From Falsihalocynthiibacter sp042445055 (GTDB lineage: Bacteria > Pseudomonadota > Alphaproteobacteria > Rhodobacterales > Rhodobacteraceae), in NCBI RefSeq assembly GCF_042445055.1, contig NZ_CP170339.1, forward strand, positions 3,038,001 through 3,102,000: a stretch of 64,000 bases of DNA. The letters run 5' to 3'. A model generated the notes under the pieces. It saw only the letters and a program-made list of their open reading frames with translations. It was not told the DNA's origin and made no database searches. Within the stretch, counting starts at the first letter, position 1. Every line of letters begins with the position of its first letter. This document shows, one piece after another, positions 8,240-16,668 of the stretch. Made by a program: the position numbers and the translations under genes.

Positions 8240-8937
8240 ACAAGTGTTTGGGGCGACTCGATTGTAAATCCTTGAAATACGCTCGATGTCGATTCCATTA
8301 CGACTGGTGCTACAAATGGCAGTAAAAAGCCTAAGATAGTGTTAAGGCGCGCATCGCGTGTCAGCCGCTCTACAACATCACGCCCAGCGGTCGGGTCAAA
8401 CGTTGGCAAATTCACCCATACGTTGAAACTTACCCCACGCGCAGGCCAGTGCCCCATGCGCAAAATGATCATGAAAATCGCCAGCGATACGAGCGAAATC
8501 AGATAGCAGAGTCCCGCTGAAACCCGCACCAAATCGACCACGCTCGCGCTTGCATCTGCGGGCAAGGCCAACACGAACAAACGCACCGGACTATACGGGA
8601 AGTCCATCGCGTTTCCGATCACTGTACCGACGGCATGGGTGAAGCGCGCGAGAATTGAGGGAGTTTCGAAATCGCCCGCAATCACCGAAACCAACGTCAC
8701 CATCACGAGCAGGCTCAGGTAACGAATACGGTTAAACGGCGGGGCGTCTCGAAACTCCACGAGGCTCGGGTATACGGAAGCGTATTCAATGGCCGTCAGG
8801 AATCCCAAAAAGATTCCCAACAGCGCGACAACCTGACTCGAGTCAGAATGGTGCCCCGGAACAATAATCGATGGCAAAGCTATTAGAAGCGCCACCAGTA
8901 TTCCGCGCACAACTGCGCCCATTAGTTGCGAAACCAC
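8104..8937 (-). CDS. Conserved-type integral membrane protein, function unknown
   Basis: A 277-residue protein with about six hydrophobic helices (near 8-26, 37-55, 72-88, 110-125, 140-160 and 205-225, with a further weak one at 235-250). It has no catalytic motif I recognise. A soluble loop near 165-200 (HWPARGVSFNVWVNLPTFD) contains the most polar sequence. Its 3' end overlaps the start of the EEP-family gene by about 120-136 bases, so the two are probably translated from one message. The leuD terminator at 9136-9171 isolates it from leuCD. No function is assigned. Confidence 0.75.
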   Translation of the reverse strand: MVSQLMGAVVRGILVALLIALPSIIVPGHHSDSSQVVALLGIFLGFLTAIEYASVYPSLVEFRDAPPFNRIRYLSLLVMVTLVSVIAGDFETPSILARFTHAVGTVIGNAMDFPYSPVRLFVLALPADASASVVDLVRVSAGLCYLISLVSLAIFMIILRMGHWPARGVSFNVWVNLPTFDPTAGRDVVERLTRDARLNTILGFLLPFVAPVVMESTSSVFQGFTIESPQTLVWTVCAWAFLPASLFMRGIAMGRIAYLIQEKRQSTIAEQDGLLPA

Positions 8938-9135
8938 TACCCATCTTCCCCTTGGTTGGCTGAAAACGGTTCTGTTGCCGTTCTCTTATTCCAACAATTT
9001 CCCGCCGAATTCGACGGGGTGCCTCATTCCTGCTCGAAGGGTGCCCACTTTCAATTCGTTCTGCAAGTATCTGTTAACTATGGCTAAATATTTAAGGCAT
9101 TTTCATGTTCAAACTGGTGCGAGATTGCATCATTC

Positions 9136-9171
9136 AAAAAACAGAGGGCCGCAGATATGCTGCGACCCTCT
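9136..9171 (-). terminator. Rho-independent terminator of leuCD
   Basis: On the minus strand a 12-base stem (AGAGGGTCGCAG with CTGCGGCCCTCT, one G-T pair) around a 5-base loop is followed by GTTTTTT. It lies about 35 bases after the leuD stop. Confidence 0.92.
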
Positions 9172-9206
9172 AGATGTTGTGGAATTTGGTTAGGCTTGGC
9201 CTAGTG

Positions 9207-9812
9207 CTACACCCAAGGGCGTGCGGTCTTGGCGGAGGCTTCGAAAGAATCGATAGACGCTTCTTTTGCCATTGTCAGGCCAATGTCATCCAAGCCCTCA
9301 AGTAGGCAGTGCTTTTTGAACGCATCCACTTCGAATGGAACAACCGTTCCGTCTGAAGCAGTGATTTCTTGCGCCTCAAGGTCAACCGTCATGCGCGCAT
9401 TCGCGCCCTTCTCGGCGTCGTTCATCAACAGGTCAACTTGCTCTTTTGGAAGCACGATCGGCAGGATGCCGTTCTTGAAACAGTTGTTGAAAAAGATGTC
9501 GGCGAAGCTTGTCGAGATAACACAGCGAATGCCGAAATCCTTGATCGCCCAAGGAGCGTGCTCGCGCGATGAACCGCAGCCAAAGTTATCGCCTGCGACG
9601 ATGATCTCAGCGTCACGATATGCGGGCTTGTTAAGCACGAAATCAGGGATCTCGTTGCGGTCGTCATCATAGCGCATCTCGTCAAAGAGATTCACACCCA
9701 AACCCGAGCGCTTGATTGTTTTCAAAAACAACTTAGGGATGATCATATCCGTGTCGATATTGATCAATGGCATTGGTGCTGCAACCCCGGTGATATTCGT
9801 AAATTTTTCCAT
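9207..9812 (-). CDS. leuD: 3-isopropylmalate dehydratase small subunit
   Basis: Small subunit of isopropylmalate isomerase, which converts 2- to 3-isopropylmalate with LeuC. The 201 residues match the family. Visible motifs are NIDTDMIIPKLFLKTIKRSG near residue 18, AGDNFGCGSSREHAPWA in the swivelling domain and the ISTSFADIFFNNCFKNGILPI stretch. The ATG is preceded by GGAGACGAAA. It lies 22 bases downstream of leuC and is clearly co-transcribed with it, ending at the terminator at 9136-9171. Confidence 0.97.
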   Translation of the reverse strand: MEKFTNITGVAAPMPLINIDTDMIIPKLFLKTIKRSGLGVNLFDEMRYDDDRNEIPDFVLNKPAYRDAEIIVAGDNFGCGSSREHAPWAIKDFGIRCVISTSFADIFFNNCFKNGILPIVLPKEQVDLLMNDAEKGANARMTVDLEAQEITASDGTVVPFEVDAFKKHCLLEGLDDIGLTMAKEASIDSFEASAKTARPWV

Positions 9813-9834
9813 TTTCGTCTCCGTAAGTTGGCGC

Positions 9835-11238
9835 TTAAAGCATTGTGCGAATATCGGTCAGATGACCGGTGATTGCAGCAGCGGCTGCCATTTGCGGGCT
9901 CAGCAGGTGTGTTCGGCCACCGCGGCCCTGACGACCTTCGAAGTTACGGTTAGAAGTCGCTGCACAGCGCTCTCCTGGAGAAAGCTGATCTGGGTTCATC
10001 GCAAGACACATCGAGCACCCTGCCATGCGCCACTCAAAGCCCGCGTCGATAAAGATTTGCGCAAGGCCTTCTTCTTCGGCTTGGGCACGCACAAGACCAG
10101 AACCAGGTACGACCATCGCACGCATTCCGTCGGCGATCTTCTTGCCCTTCAGCACTTCGGCGGCGGCGCGCAAGTCTTCGATACGACCGTTAGTACAGGA
10201 GCCGATAAACACAGTATCAATCTTGATATCCGTCAGTTTTTGTCCAGCCTCAAGGCCCATATACTCGATAGCGCGCTTTGCCGCTTCAACTTTGCCGCCT
10301 TCAAAGTCGGTCGGGAATGGCACAGTAGACGAGATCGGCAGAACGTCCTCTGGCGATGTTCCCCAAGTCACAACGGGAGCGATATCTTCGCCCTTAATGG
10401 TAATGACTTTGTCGAATACAGCGTCGTCGTCACTATACAATGTTTTCCACCATGCCAGTGCTGTTTCCCACTGCGCACCTTTCGGAGCATGAGGACGGCC
10501 TTTGACATATTCATATGTTGTTTCGTCAGGCGCGATGAGGCCAGCGCGTGCGCCACCTTCGATTGCCATGTTGCAAACCGTCATACGGCCTTCCATGGAA
10601 AGGTTGCGGATCGCTTCGCCGCAATACTCGATCACATAGCCGGTTCCGCCAGCGGTCCCTGTTTCGCCGATGACGGCAAGGGTGATGTCCTTGGCGGTGA
10701 CGCCTGTGTTCAGCTTACCAGTGATCTCGACCTTCATGTTCTTGGACTTCTTTTGGATCAAAGTCTGCGTCGCAAGAACGTGCTCAACCTCAGAAGTACC
10801 GATACCGTGTGCAAGTGCACCAAAGGCGCCGTGCGTCGCGGTGTGGCTATCGCCGCAAACAACTGTCATGCCCGGAAGCGTCCAGCCCTGCTCTGGGCCA
10901 ACGATGTGAACGATACCTTGGCGAACGTCGGAAACGGGGTAGTAGTGAATCCCGAAATCCTTGGCGTTCTTATCCAACGCATCCACCTGAATGCGGCTCT
11001 CTTCGTTGTCGATACCATTCACACGATCCTCTGTTGTTGGGACGTTGTGATCTGGAACAGCGATTGTTTTCTCTGGCGCGCGTACAGTGCGGTTCGCCAT
11101 GCGCAGACCCTCAAAGGCTTGCGGGCTTGTCACTTCGTGCACAAGATGGCGGTCAATATAAAGCAAGGTTGTGCCGTCTTCGGCCTCATGGGCGACGTGT
11201 GCATCCCAGATTTTATCGTAAAGCGTTTTGGCGGACAT
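9835..11238 (-). CDS. leuC: 3-isopropylmalate dehydratase large subunit
   Basis: Aconitase-family large subunit of 467 residues carrying the [4Fe-4S] cluster. The cluster ligands are the Cys of FIGSCTNGRIEDL and the pair in GCSMCLAMNPDQL. Other landmarks are YIDRHLVHEVTSPQAF near the N-terminus, CGDSHTATHGAFGALAHGIG and the C-terminal STSNRNFEGRQG-type segment (read here as TSNRNFEGRQG). The start ATG at 11236-11238 has GGGAG 9 bases upstream; the frame is open for 39 codons before it but without family similarity. It is the first gene of a leuC-leuD operon. The 298-base region upstream contains a GC-rich hairpin (11284-11307) without a T-run and no leucine-rich leader peptide. Confidence 0.97.
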   Translation of the reverse strand: MSAKTLYDKIWDAHVAHEAEDGTTLLYIDRHLVHEVTSPQAFEGLRMANRTVRAPEKTIAVPDHNVPTTEDRVNGIDNEESRIQVDALDKNAKDFGIHYYPVSDVRQGIVHIVGPEQGWTLPGMTVVCGDSHTATHGAFGALAHGIGTSEVEHVLATQTLIQKKSKNMKVEITGKLNTGVTAKDITLAVIGETGTAGGTGYVIEYCGEAIRNLSMEGRMTVCNMAIEGGARAGLIAPDETTYEYVKGRPHAPKGAQWETALAWWKTLYSDDDAVFDKVITIKGEDIAPVVTWGTSPEDVLPISSTVPFPTDFEGGKVEAAKRAIEYMGLEAGQKLTDIKIDTVFIGSCTNGRIEDLRAAAEVLKGKKIADGMRAMVVPGSGLVRAQAEEEGLAQIFIDAGFEWRMAGCSMCLAMNPDQLSPGERCAATSNRNFEGRQGRGGRTHLLSPQMAAAAAITGHLTDIRTML

Positions 11239-11283
11239 GGTCCACTCCCGTTCGTTAGGTAAATATGTGGCGTAAGGCTGCAA

Positions 11284-11307
11284 TTGCGCGCACTTGTGGC
11301 GCGCCAA
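11284..11307. repeat. GC-rich inverted repeat in the leuC upstream region
   Basis: Arms TTGCGCGC and GCGCGCCAA lie about 45-70 bases upstream of leuC. There is no adjacent T-run, so it is not an intrinsic terminator. It may fold in the leuC 5' leader. The remainder of 11239-11536 shows no supported gene; the mscS ribosome-binding site is at its end. Confidence 0.4.
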
Positions 11308-11536
11308 ACCTATAGGTCGGCGTTGATAGAGAGCTGTTGCCCATAGAACCGCCAAGGCAGAAAGGCATGGTCATCGATATCGTAGATACGCTTCATGCTT
11401 TGCCCATATCCCCTTTCGCCGAGTCTCGCAACTACTAGCGAGCGCCATGACGCTGTTTTGAACGCCCGCATCGCGCGAACAACTTGTCTAACCCGCTCCC
11501 AACGTGCAAAGTTTCAATTAACAGCCCAGAGGAAAC

Positions 11537-12868
11537 ATGGATCAGGAAAACCCGCCGCTCGTTCCCCCATCTGTAAGAGACCAGCTTATGGCCTCTCTAG
11601 ATACCGTCATGGAGTTCGGCGCATCCTTCCTTGTTCCGGGGTGGCGTCTCTATCAACTGATCATCATCATCGCCCTTTTCGGGCTGGCGGTTATGTGCGA
11701 TCGCATGACCCATCGCCGCATTCGCATCTGGATGCGCACGTTGCGCGGTCGTCCAAAATGGCAGCTCCGAACACTGGTACTGCTACATCGACGCATACGG
11801 CTTATTCTCTTTGTGATCTTCGCATGGATCGTCGTGTTTATCATGCGCGAACTTACTTGGCCGTCGCGAAGTTACTTCCTTGCGAATGTTGCCACGGTTG
11901 CTTCGGCTTGGCTGTTTATCATCTTCGCGGTGCGTTTCATCCACAACCGCGCCCTGCGTCGGGCGGTTATGTGGGGCGCATGGATATATGTGACGCTCCA
12001 CTATATTGGCCAAATAGACGAAACGTCAGCCTTTCTGGATAGCATCGCTGTCGAAGGCGGGGATGTACGGCTCTCGGCCCTGACCATCGTAAAGGCCTGC
12101 GTCATCCTAGCTGTGATCTTCTTTATTGTGCGGATCACCACGCGAACGATCGCGACACACATCAACCGAAACGAAGACATATCACCCTCGATGCGGGTTT
12201 TGTTTGTCAAAATCGTCCAGATTGTTTTTTACGGAACATCTTTCTTTCTGGGTCTCAAGGCGATTGGGTTTGACCTCACAGGTCTTGCATTCCTGTCTGG
12301 TGCGATTGGTGTCGGGCTTGGTTTTGGCTTGCAAAAGGTGGTCTCGAACCTTGTGTCGGGCGTTATCATTCTGCTGGATAAGTCGATCAAACCGGGGGAT
12401 GTCATATCGCTGGGCGAGACCTTCGGCTGGATCAACGAACTCGGAGCGCGCTATGTGTCCGTTGTTACGCGCGATGGTCGTGAATACCTAATCCCGAACG
12501 AAGACCTGATTACGGGACAGGTTGTAAACTGGTCCCATTCGGACTCGTTTGTGCGGCTCGACATCAACTTTGGGACGGCGTATTCCGACGATCCGCATGT
12601 GGTTCGCAAAATTGCCATTGAAGCCGCCAAGAGCGTGCGGCGTGTTCTTCGCACTCCGAATGCGCCTGTTTGTCATATCGTGAACTTTGGCGATAGCTCG
12701 GTCGATTTTGTGCTCAGATTCTGGATCTCCGACTCAACGGCCGGTCTTACCAATGTTCGCGGAGACGTTTACCTTGCGCTTTGGGATGCCTTCAAAGAGC
12801 ACGATATTTCCATCCCGTTCCCACAACGAGAAATCAGAATGCTCGGAACATCCGATGACGCCGAATAA
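11537..12868 (+). CDS. Mechanosensitive ion channel, MscS family
   Basis: A 443-residue member of the MscS family, which releases solutes on hypo-osmotic shock. About five N-terminal helices precede the conserved pore region, read as AIGVGLGFGLQKVVSNLVSG (about 258-277). The beta domain follows with LDKSIKPGDVI, then an alpha/beta C-terminal domain with VNWSHSD and FVLRFWISDS. It is longer than E. coli MscS (286) because of extra N-terminal helices. AGAGGA lies 4 bases before the ATG. It is divergent from leuC and appears monocistronic. Confidence 0.93.
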   Translation: MDQENPPLVPPSVRDQLMASLDTVMEFGASFLVPGWRLYQLIIIIALFGLAVMCDRMTHRRIRIWMRTLRGRPKWQLRTLVLLHRRIRLILFVIFAWIVVFIMRELTWPSRSYFLANVATVASAWLFIIFAVRFIHNRALRRAVMWGAWIYVTLHYIGQIDETSAFLDSIAVEGGDVRLSALTIVKACVILAVIFFIVRITTRTIATHINRNEDISPSMRVLFVKIVQIVFYGTSFFLGLKAIGFDLTGLAFLSGAIGVGLGFGLQKVVSNLVSGVIILLDKSIKPGDVISLGETFGWINELGARYVSVVTRDGREYLIPNEDLITGQVVNWSHSDSFVRLDINFGTAYSDDPHVVRKIAIEAAKSVRRVLRTPNAPVCHIVNFGDSSVDFVLRFWISDSTAGLTNVRGDVYLALWDAFKEHDISIPFPQREIRMLGTSDDAE

Positions 12869-12960
12869 TTCGCCAAATTTCGCGCATTTAGCCCCGTCAC
12901 GATTGGCGGTTGCGAATCCTTATTCAAAGGCCTATCACCGCGTGCCTTATCATTGAGGTT

Positions 12961-12977
12961 TAACACATGCGGTGTTA
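12961..12977. promoter_or_regulatory. Dyad TAACAC-N5-GTGTTA upstream of rsfS
   Basis: The sequence TAACACATGCGGTGTTA has perfect 6-base arms around ATGCG. It lies in the 160-base gap between mscS and rsfS, where the rsfS operon promoter is expected. It shares the pattern TAAC-N3-TGCG-N2-GTTA with the dyad at 3547-3563. Confidence 0.4.
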
Positions 12978-13073
12978 TCCTTGAGAGACTTTGCATCGGA
13001 GGGTCCGGTGTAGCAAACGGAGGACAGAATTCTGTCTCACTCATCTGACACTGCCAACGGGGGCGACTCTAAA

Positions 13074-13460
13074 GTGGCAAAGACTAAATCGGCATCCGAT
13101 ATGGCCGCGAGCCAAAACCTGTTGAGCTTGGTGTTGTCCTCCCTTGAAGACGACAAGGCAGAAGACGTGGTTGTTATCGACCTTGCGGGAAAATCCGAAA
13201 TGGCGGACCATATGGTTGTCTGTTCTGGACGTTCCTCGCGCCAAGTTGGGGCTATCGCGGAAAAGCTTGCGGATCGGATCAAGAAAGATCTAGGCCGCTT
13301 CTCCAAGATCGAGGGCAAAGGCCAAGGCGACTGGATTCTCGTTGATGCTGGCGATGTGATCGTTCACGTATTCCGCCCCGAAGTGCGTGAATTCTATCAG
13401 CTTGAGAAAATGTGGCAATCTGGCGTGCCTGGCTCAAGCGATCCAACCTCCCTAACTTAA
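13074..13460 (+). CDS. rsfS: Ribosome silencing factor RsfS (Iojap family)
   Basis: Binds ribosomal protein L14 and blocks subunit joining when nutrients are low. From GTG the protein is 128 residues. The family core is present: DDKAEDVVVIDL, DHMVVCSGRSSRQV, KIEGKGQGDWILVDAGDVIVHVF and FYQLEKMW. The start is uncertain. GTG at 13074 has only a distant GGGGG, whereas GGAGGA at 13019-13024 sits 7 bases before an in-frame CTG at 13032 and 4 before an in-frame ATT at 13029. Either would add 14-15 residues. It is the first gene of rsfS-rlmH-gpmI-envC-ctpA, a common alphaproteobacterial arrangement. Confidence 0.93.
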   Translation: MAKTKSASDMAASQNLLSLVLSSLEDDKAEDVVVIDLAGKSEMADHMVVCSGRSSRQVGAIAEKLADRIKKDLGRFSKIEGKGQGDWILVDAGDVIVHVFRPEVREFYQLEKMWQSGVPGSSDPTSLT

Positions 13461-13469
13461 GAGAAACGG

Positions 13470-13940
13470 ATGCGCGTTCATATATGTGCAGTTGGCCGTT
13501 TACGGTCAGGCCCTGAACGCGCCCTTCTCGACGACTATCTCACCCGATTTGAACGCACAGGTCGCGCGCTGAGTCTTGGTCCCGTATCGGTGCATGAGGT
13601 CGAAGACAAAAAAGGCCGTGGCTCGGATGCCGAGGCTGAATTGCTTGAACGCGCCCTGCCCGCCAATGCCCATATCGCGATTTTGGATGAGCGCGGCAAG
13701 ATCATGCCAAGCCCCGAATTTGCCAACACTCTTGCCCGTTGGCGCGATGACGGCCAAAGCGATGTTGCATTCATTATCGGCGGAGCAGACGGCATTGCAA
13801 AGTCCCTGCGCGCCAAAGCACACTTCAAACTGTCGTTTGGCGCAATGGTGTGGCCGCATATGCTGGCGCGGGTCATGCTCTCGGAGCAGCTCTATCGCGC
13901 GGCGACAATTCTAGCAGGAAGTCCGTATCATCGTGAGTAA
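13470..13940 (+). CDS. rlmH: 23S rRNA (pseudouridine1915-N3)-methyltransferase
   Basis: SPOUT-fold methyltransferase that modifies the 23S rRNA pseudouridine at position 1915, using SAM. The 156 residues match the family. Landmarks are the AILDERGKIMPSPEFA segment, the SAM-site knot FIIGGADGI and the C-terminal EQLYRAATILAGSPYHRE, which is highly characteristic of RlmH. The start ATG has AGAGAAAC just upstream, 9 bases after the rsfS stop. The pairing with rsfS is common and both act on the ribosome. Confidence 0.97.
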   Translation: MRVHICAVGRLRSGPERALLDDYLTRFERTGRALSLGPVSVHEVEDKKGRGSDAEAELLERALPANAHIAILDERGKIMPSPEFANTLARWRDDGQSDVAFIIGGADGIAKSLRAKAHFKLSFGAMVWPHMLARVMLSEQLYRAATILAGSPYHRE

Positions 13941-13999
13941 CCTTGCCCTTCTGCTGGCCGCTGCGTAGAAAAGACTCAAATTCACAAAGCGAGAGACCC

Positions 14000-15532
14000 A
14001 TGAGCGCGAAAATGGCTGCGAAAAAACCGATTGTCCTCTGTATTCTTGATGGTTGGGGGCAACGCGACGAAACCGACAACAACGCTCCTGCACTCGCCAA
14101 TACACCCAACTTTGATCGCTTGATGGCAACCTGCCCAAGCGCAACACTTACGACCTATGGTCCAGATGTCGGCCTCCCGACGGGGCAAATGGGCAACTCT
14201 GAAGTTGGGCACACCAATATCGGTGCTGGTCGTGTGGTGCCGATGGACCTCGGGCAAATTGACCTTGCGATTGAAAGCGGCACTTTCGGCACCAACAGGC
14301 CGCTCTTGGATTTCATCGACGCACTAAAGGCAAGTGGCGGCACAGCCCATCTTATGGGGGTCGCTTCCGATGGCGGCGTGCATGGACATATAACGCACAT
14401 CATTGCCGCAGCGCAGATCATCGCAGACGCGGGTGTTCCATGCGTGATCCATGCAATCACAGACGGACGCGACGTTGCACCAAGCTCGGCAGATGCGTTC
14501 ATCAAAGAGCTAAGCGCTAAAATTCCTGATGGAGTATGCATCGCAACCGTCACGGGCCGCTATTTCGCGCTAGATCGGGACAATCGCTGGGATCGCGTTT
14601 CTCAAGCGTATGAGTGCATCATCAACGCAACTGGAGAAGTCGCACCCACCGCAGTTGAGGCCGTTTCTGCAGCGTGGGCACGTGGCGAAACCGATGAATT
14701 CATCAAACCCACCGTCATCGCACCCTATGGAGGTGTCAAAGATGGCGACGGCATATTCTGTTTGAATTTCCGTGCAGATCGCGCGCGCGAAATCCTAGCC
14801 GCGATTGGTCAGCCTGCGTTTGACGCATTTGAAACCGGTGTGCGCCCCAAGCTCTCTGCATTTCTTGGGATGGTCAGCTATTCAACCCAACACGACACCT
14901 ATCTAACGGTGTGTTTCCCGAAACAGAACCTCGTGAACACCTTGGGTGAATGGGTATCTAAGCACGGGCTGCGCCAGTTCCGCTTGGCCGAAACGGAAAA
15001 ATACCCGCACGTCACGTTCTTCCTGAATGGCGGCAAAGAAGAGCCCGAGAAGGGCGAAGATCGTTACATGCCGCTCTCGCCCAAAGTCGCAACATACGAT
15101 TTGCAACCAGAGATGTCCTCGGTTGAGGTTACGGACAAATTCATTGAGGCGATTGAGGCTCGATATGACCTGATCGTCACGAATTACGCCAACCCCGACA
15201 TGGTTGGGCATACTGGTGACTTGGACGCCGCCATCAAAGCATGCGAAGCCGTCGATGCGGGGCTTGGGCGAGTGCTTCAGGCGCTAGAGGCGGCAGGCGG
15301 CGCGATGATCGTAACGGCGGATCACGGCAATTGCGAAACGATGTTTGACCCCGAGACAAACGGGCCACACACCGCGCACACAACGAATCCGGTTCCGGTG
15401 GTGCTTTATGGTGGACCAAATGGGGCCAAGCTCCGCGTGGGTCGCCTCTCTGATTTGGCGCCGACGGTTCTTGATCTCATGGGGCTGGAATGCCCGCCCG
15501 AAATGACTGGCGAGACACTCATCCAAAAATGA
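14000..15532 (+). CDS. gpmI: 2,3-bisphosphoglycerate-independent phosphoglycerate mutase
   Basis: Glycolytic and gluconeogenic enzyme converting 3- to 2-phosphoglycerate with a two-metal centre. The 510 residues match the family. The N-terminal metal motif is CILDGWG and the phosphorylated-Ser motif is MGNSEVGHTNIGAGR. HAITDGRDV, RADRAREI and the late metal motifs NYANPDMVGHTGD and TADHGNCE are all present. ATG at 14000 has GAGAGA upstream; the open frame extends earlier without similarity. The stop overlaps the next gene's ATG (ATGA), so translation is coupled. Confidence 0.97.
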   Translation: MSAKMAAKKPIVLCILDGWGQRDETDNNAPALANTPNFDRLMATCPSATLTTYGPDVGLPTGQMGNSEVGHTNIGAGRVVPMDLGQIDLAIESGTFGTNRPLLDFIDALKASGGTAHLMGVASDGGVHGHITHIIAAAQIIADAGVPCVIHAITDGRDVAPSSADAFIKELSAKIPDGVCIATVTGRYFALDRDNRWDRVSQAYECIINATGEVAPTAVEAVSAAWARGETDEFIKPTVIAPYGGVKDGDGIFCLNFRADRAREILAAIGQPAFDAFETGVRPKLSAFLGMVSYSTQHDTYLTVCFPKQNLVNTLGEWVSKHGLRQFRLAETEKYPHVTFFLNGGKEEPEKGEDRYMPLSPKVATYDLQPEMSSVEVTDKFIEAIEARYDLIVTNYANPDMVGHTGDLDAAIKACEAVDAGLGRVLQALEAAGGAMIVTADHGNCETMFDPETNGPHTAHTTNPVPVVLYGGPNGAKLRVGRLSDLAPTVLDLMGLECPPEMTGETLIQK

Positions 15533-16662
15533 TAGCACGACTCGCCATAGGGTTCGCGATTGCGCTTGGCCTCAGTGCGCCACTTCATGCCGAAGTGGAC
15601 CCAGCACACGCCGCGCGCCGCGCAGCGCAACAAATCAGCTCGGCAACAATCGCTCTGGACGAGGCAAAAGGCGCGAGTGATCGCGTCGCGGCCCTGACAG
15701 GAGCCGTCAAAGCATTCGAAGAGGGCCTAGAAGCGATGCGCGAAGGTCTGCGCCGCGCTACCATTCGTGAACAGGCAATTGCGCTGGAGTTTGACGCCCG
15801 CCGCGAGGAGGTGGCGCAACTCCTTGGTGTGCTGCAGTCGATGGAGTCTTCGCCCTCGCCCCTGCTCTTGTTGCATCCGGCGGGGCCGCTGGGAACAGCG
15901 CGTTCTGGCATGATCCTCTCGGAAGTTACACCCAGCTTACAGGCACGCGCAGAAGAATTGCGCAAGCAGCTAGAGGAAGTCGCGCTCCTGCGCTCATTGC
16001 AAGAAAACGCGGTTCTTTCCCTACAACAGGGATTGTTTGGCGCCCAAGACGCACGAACCGAGCTTTCGCTGGCAATCTCGGACCGAACCGACCTTCCCCG
16101 ACGCTTCGTTGAGGACCCCGACCGACTGCAATCGCTTCTTAAGGGAAGTGAGACGCTGGAGGCCTTCGCGACTGGGTTGGTTCAGGAAAATGAAGCGTCC
16201 CCCGTTTCGATCAAAGACTTCGAAGCGACAAAGGGAACGCTCGACCTACCTGTTCTCGGCCGCATCTTGCGCAAGTTCAACGAAGCGGATGCCTCTGGGA
16301 TTCGCCGCCCCGGTTTGCTCATCGCCGCCAGCCCGCTTTCGGTGGTAACCACACCTGCAGCGGCAACAATTCGCTACCGCGGGCCGCTACTGGACTACGG
16401 GAATGTGATTATCCTTGAACCACAAGCGGGATATCTTCTGGTAATAGCGGGTTTAAGTGAAGTTTACGGCGAAGCCGGTGAAGTGCTTTTGGCAGGAGAT
16501 CCTGTCGGCCTAATGGGAGGACGCGCGCCCGAAGCGCAAGAGTTTTTGCAGAAAGGCCAGAATGGTAGTAGCACTTCACGTTCGGAAACGCTTTATATAG
16601 AGCTAAGACAGGGCACATCCCCCGTGGACCCTGCCCCTTGGTTTGCAGTGACAAAGGAATAG
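15529..16662 (+). CDS. Murein hydrolase activator EnvC-like protein
   Basis: Periplasmic protein of 377 residues expected to activate cell-wall amidases at division. A signal peptide (about 1-21, ending LSAPLHA) leads into a long heptad-like coiled coil (about 25-170). The C-terminal LytM-type domain carries YGNVIILEPQAGYLLVIAG and ETLYIELRQGTSPVDPAPWF. The two histidines and the aspartate of active M23 peptidases are not evident, as expected for a non-catalytic EnvC. The ATG overlaps the gpmI stop. ctpA follows 6 bases later, so it belongs to the same operon. Confidence 0.85.
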   Translation: MIARLAIGFAIALGLSAPLHAEVDPAHAARRAAQQISSATIALDEAKGASDRVAALTGAVKAFEEGLEAMREGLRRATIREQAIALEFDARREEVAQLLGVLQSMESSPSPLLLLHPAGPLGTARSGMILSEVTPSLQARAEELRKQLEEVALLRSLQENAVLSLQQGLFGAQDARTELSLAISDRTDLPRRFVEDPDRLQSLLKGSETLEAFATGLVQENEASPVSIKDFEATKGTLDLPVLGRILRKFNEADASGIRRPGLLIAASPLSVVTTPAAATIRYRGPLLDYGNVIILEPQAGYLLVIAGLSEVYGEAGEVLLAGDPVGLMGGRAPEAQEFLQKGQNGSSTSRSETLYIELRQGTSPVDPAPWFAVTKE

Positions 16663-16668
16663 GACAAA

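Noticed and set aside
9712..11262. A 516-codon plus-strand open frame opposite leuC and leuD
   Set aside because: It is antisense to two unmistakable genes. Its translation is rich in Cys, His and Arg without any domain pattern, as expected from the reverse frame of a GC-biased coding sequence.
11284..11307. GC-rich hairpin before leuC considered as a terminator
   Set aside because: No run of T follows on either strand. It is reported only as a repeat.
11310..11396. A 28-residue minus-strand ORF in the leuC leader, possible attenuator peptide
   Set aside because: It has only three scattered Leu codons, a distant ribosome-binding site, and the hairpin that follows lacks a T-run.
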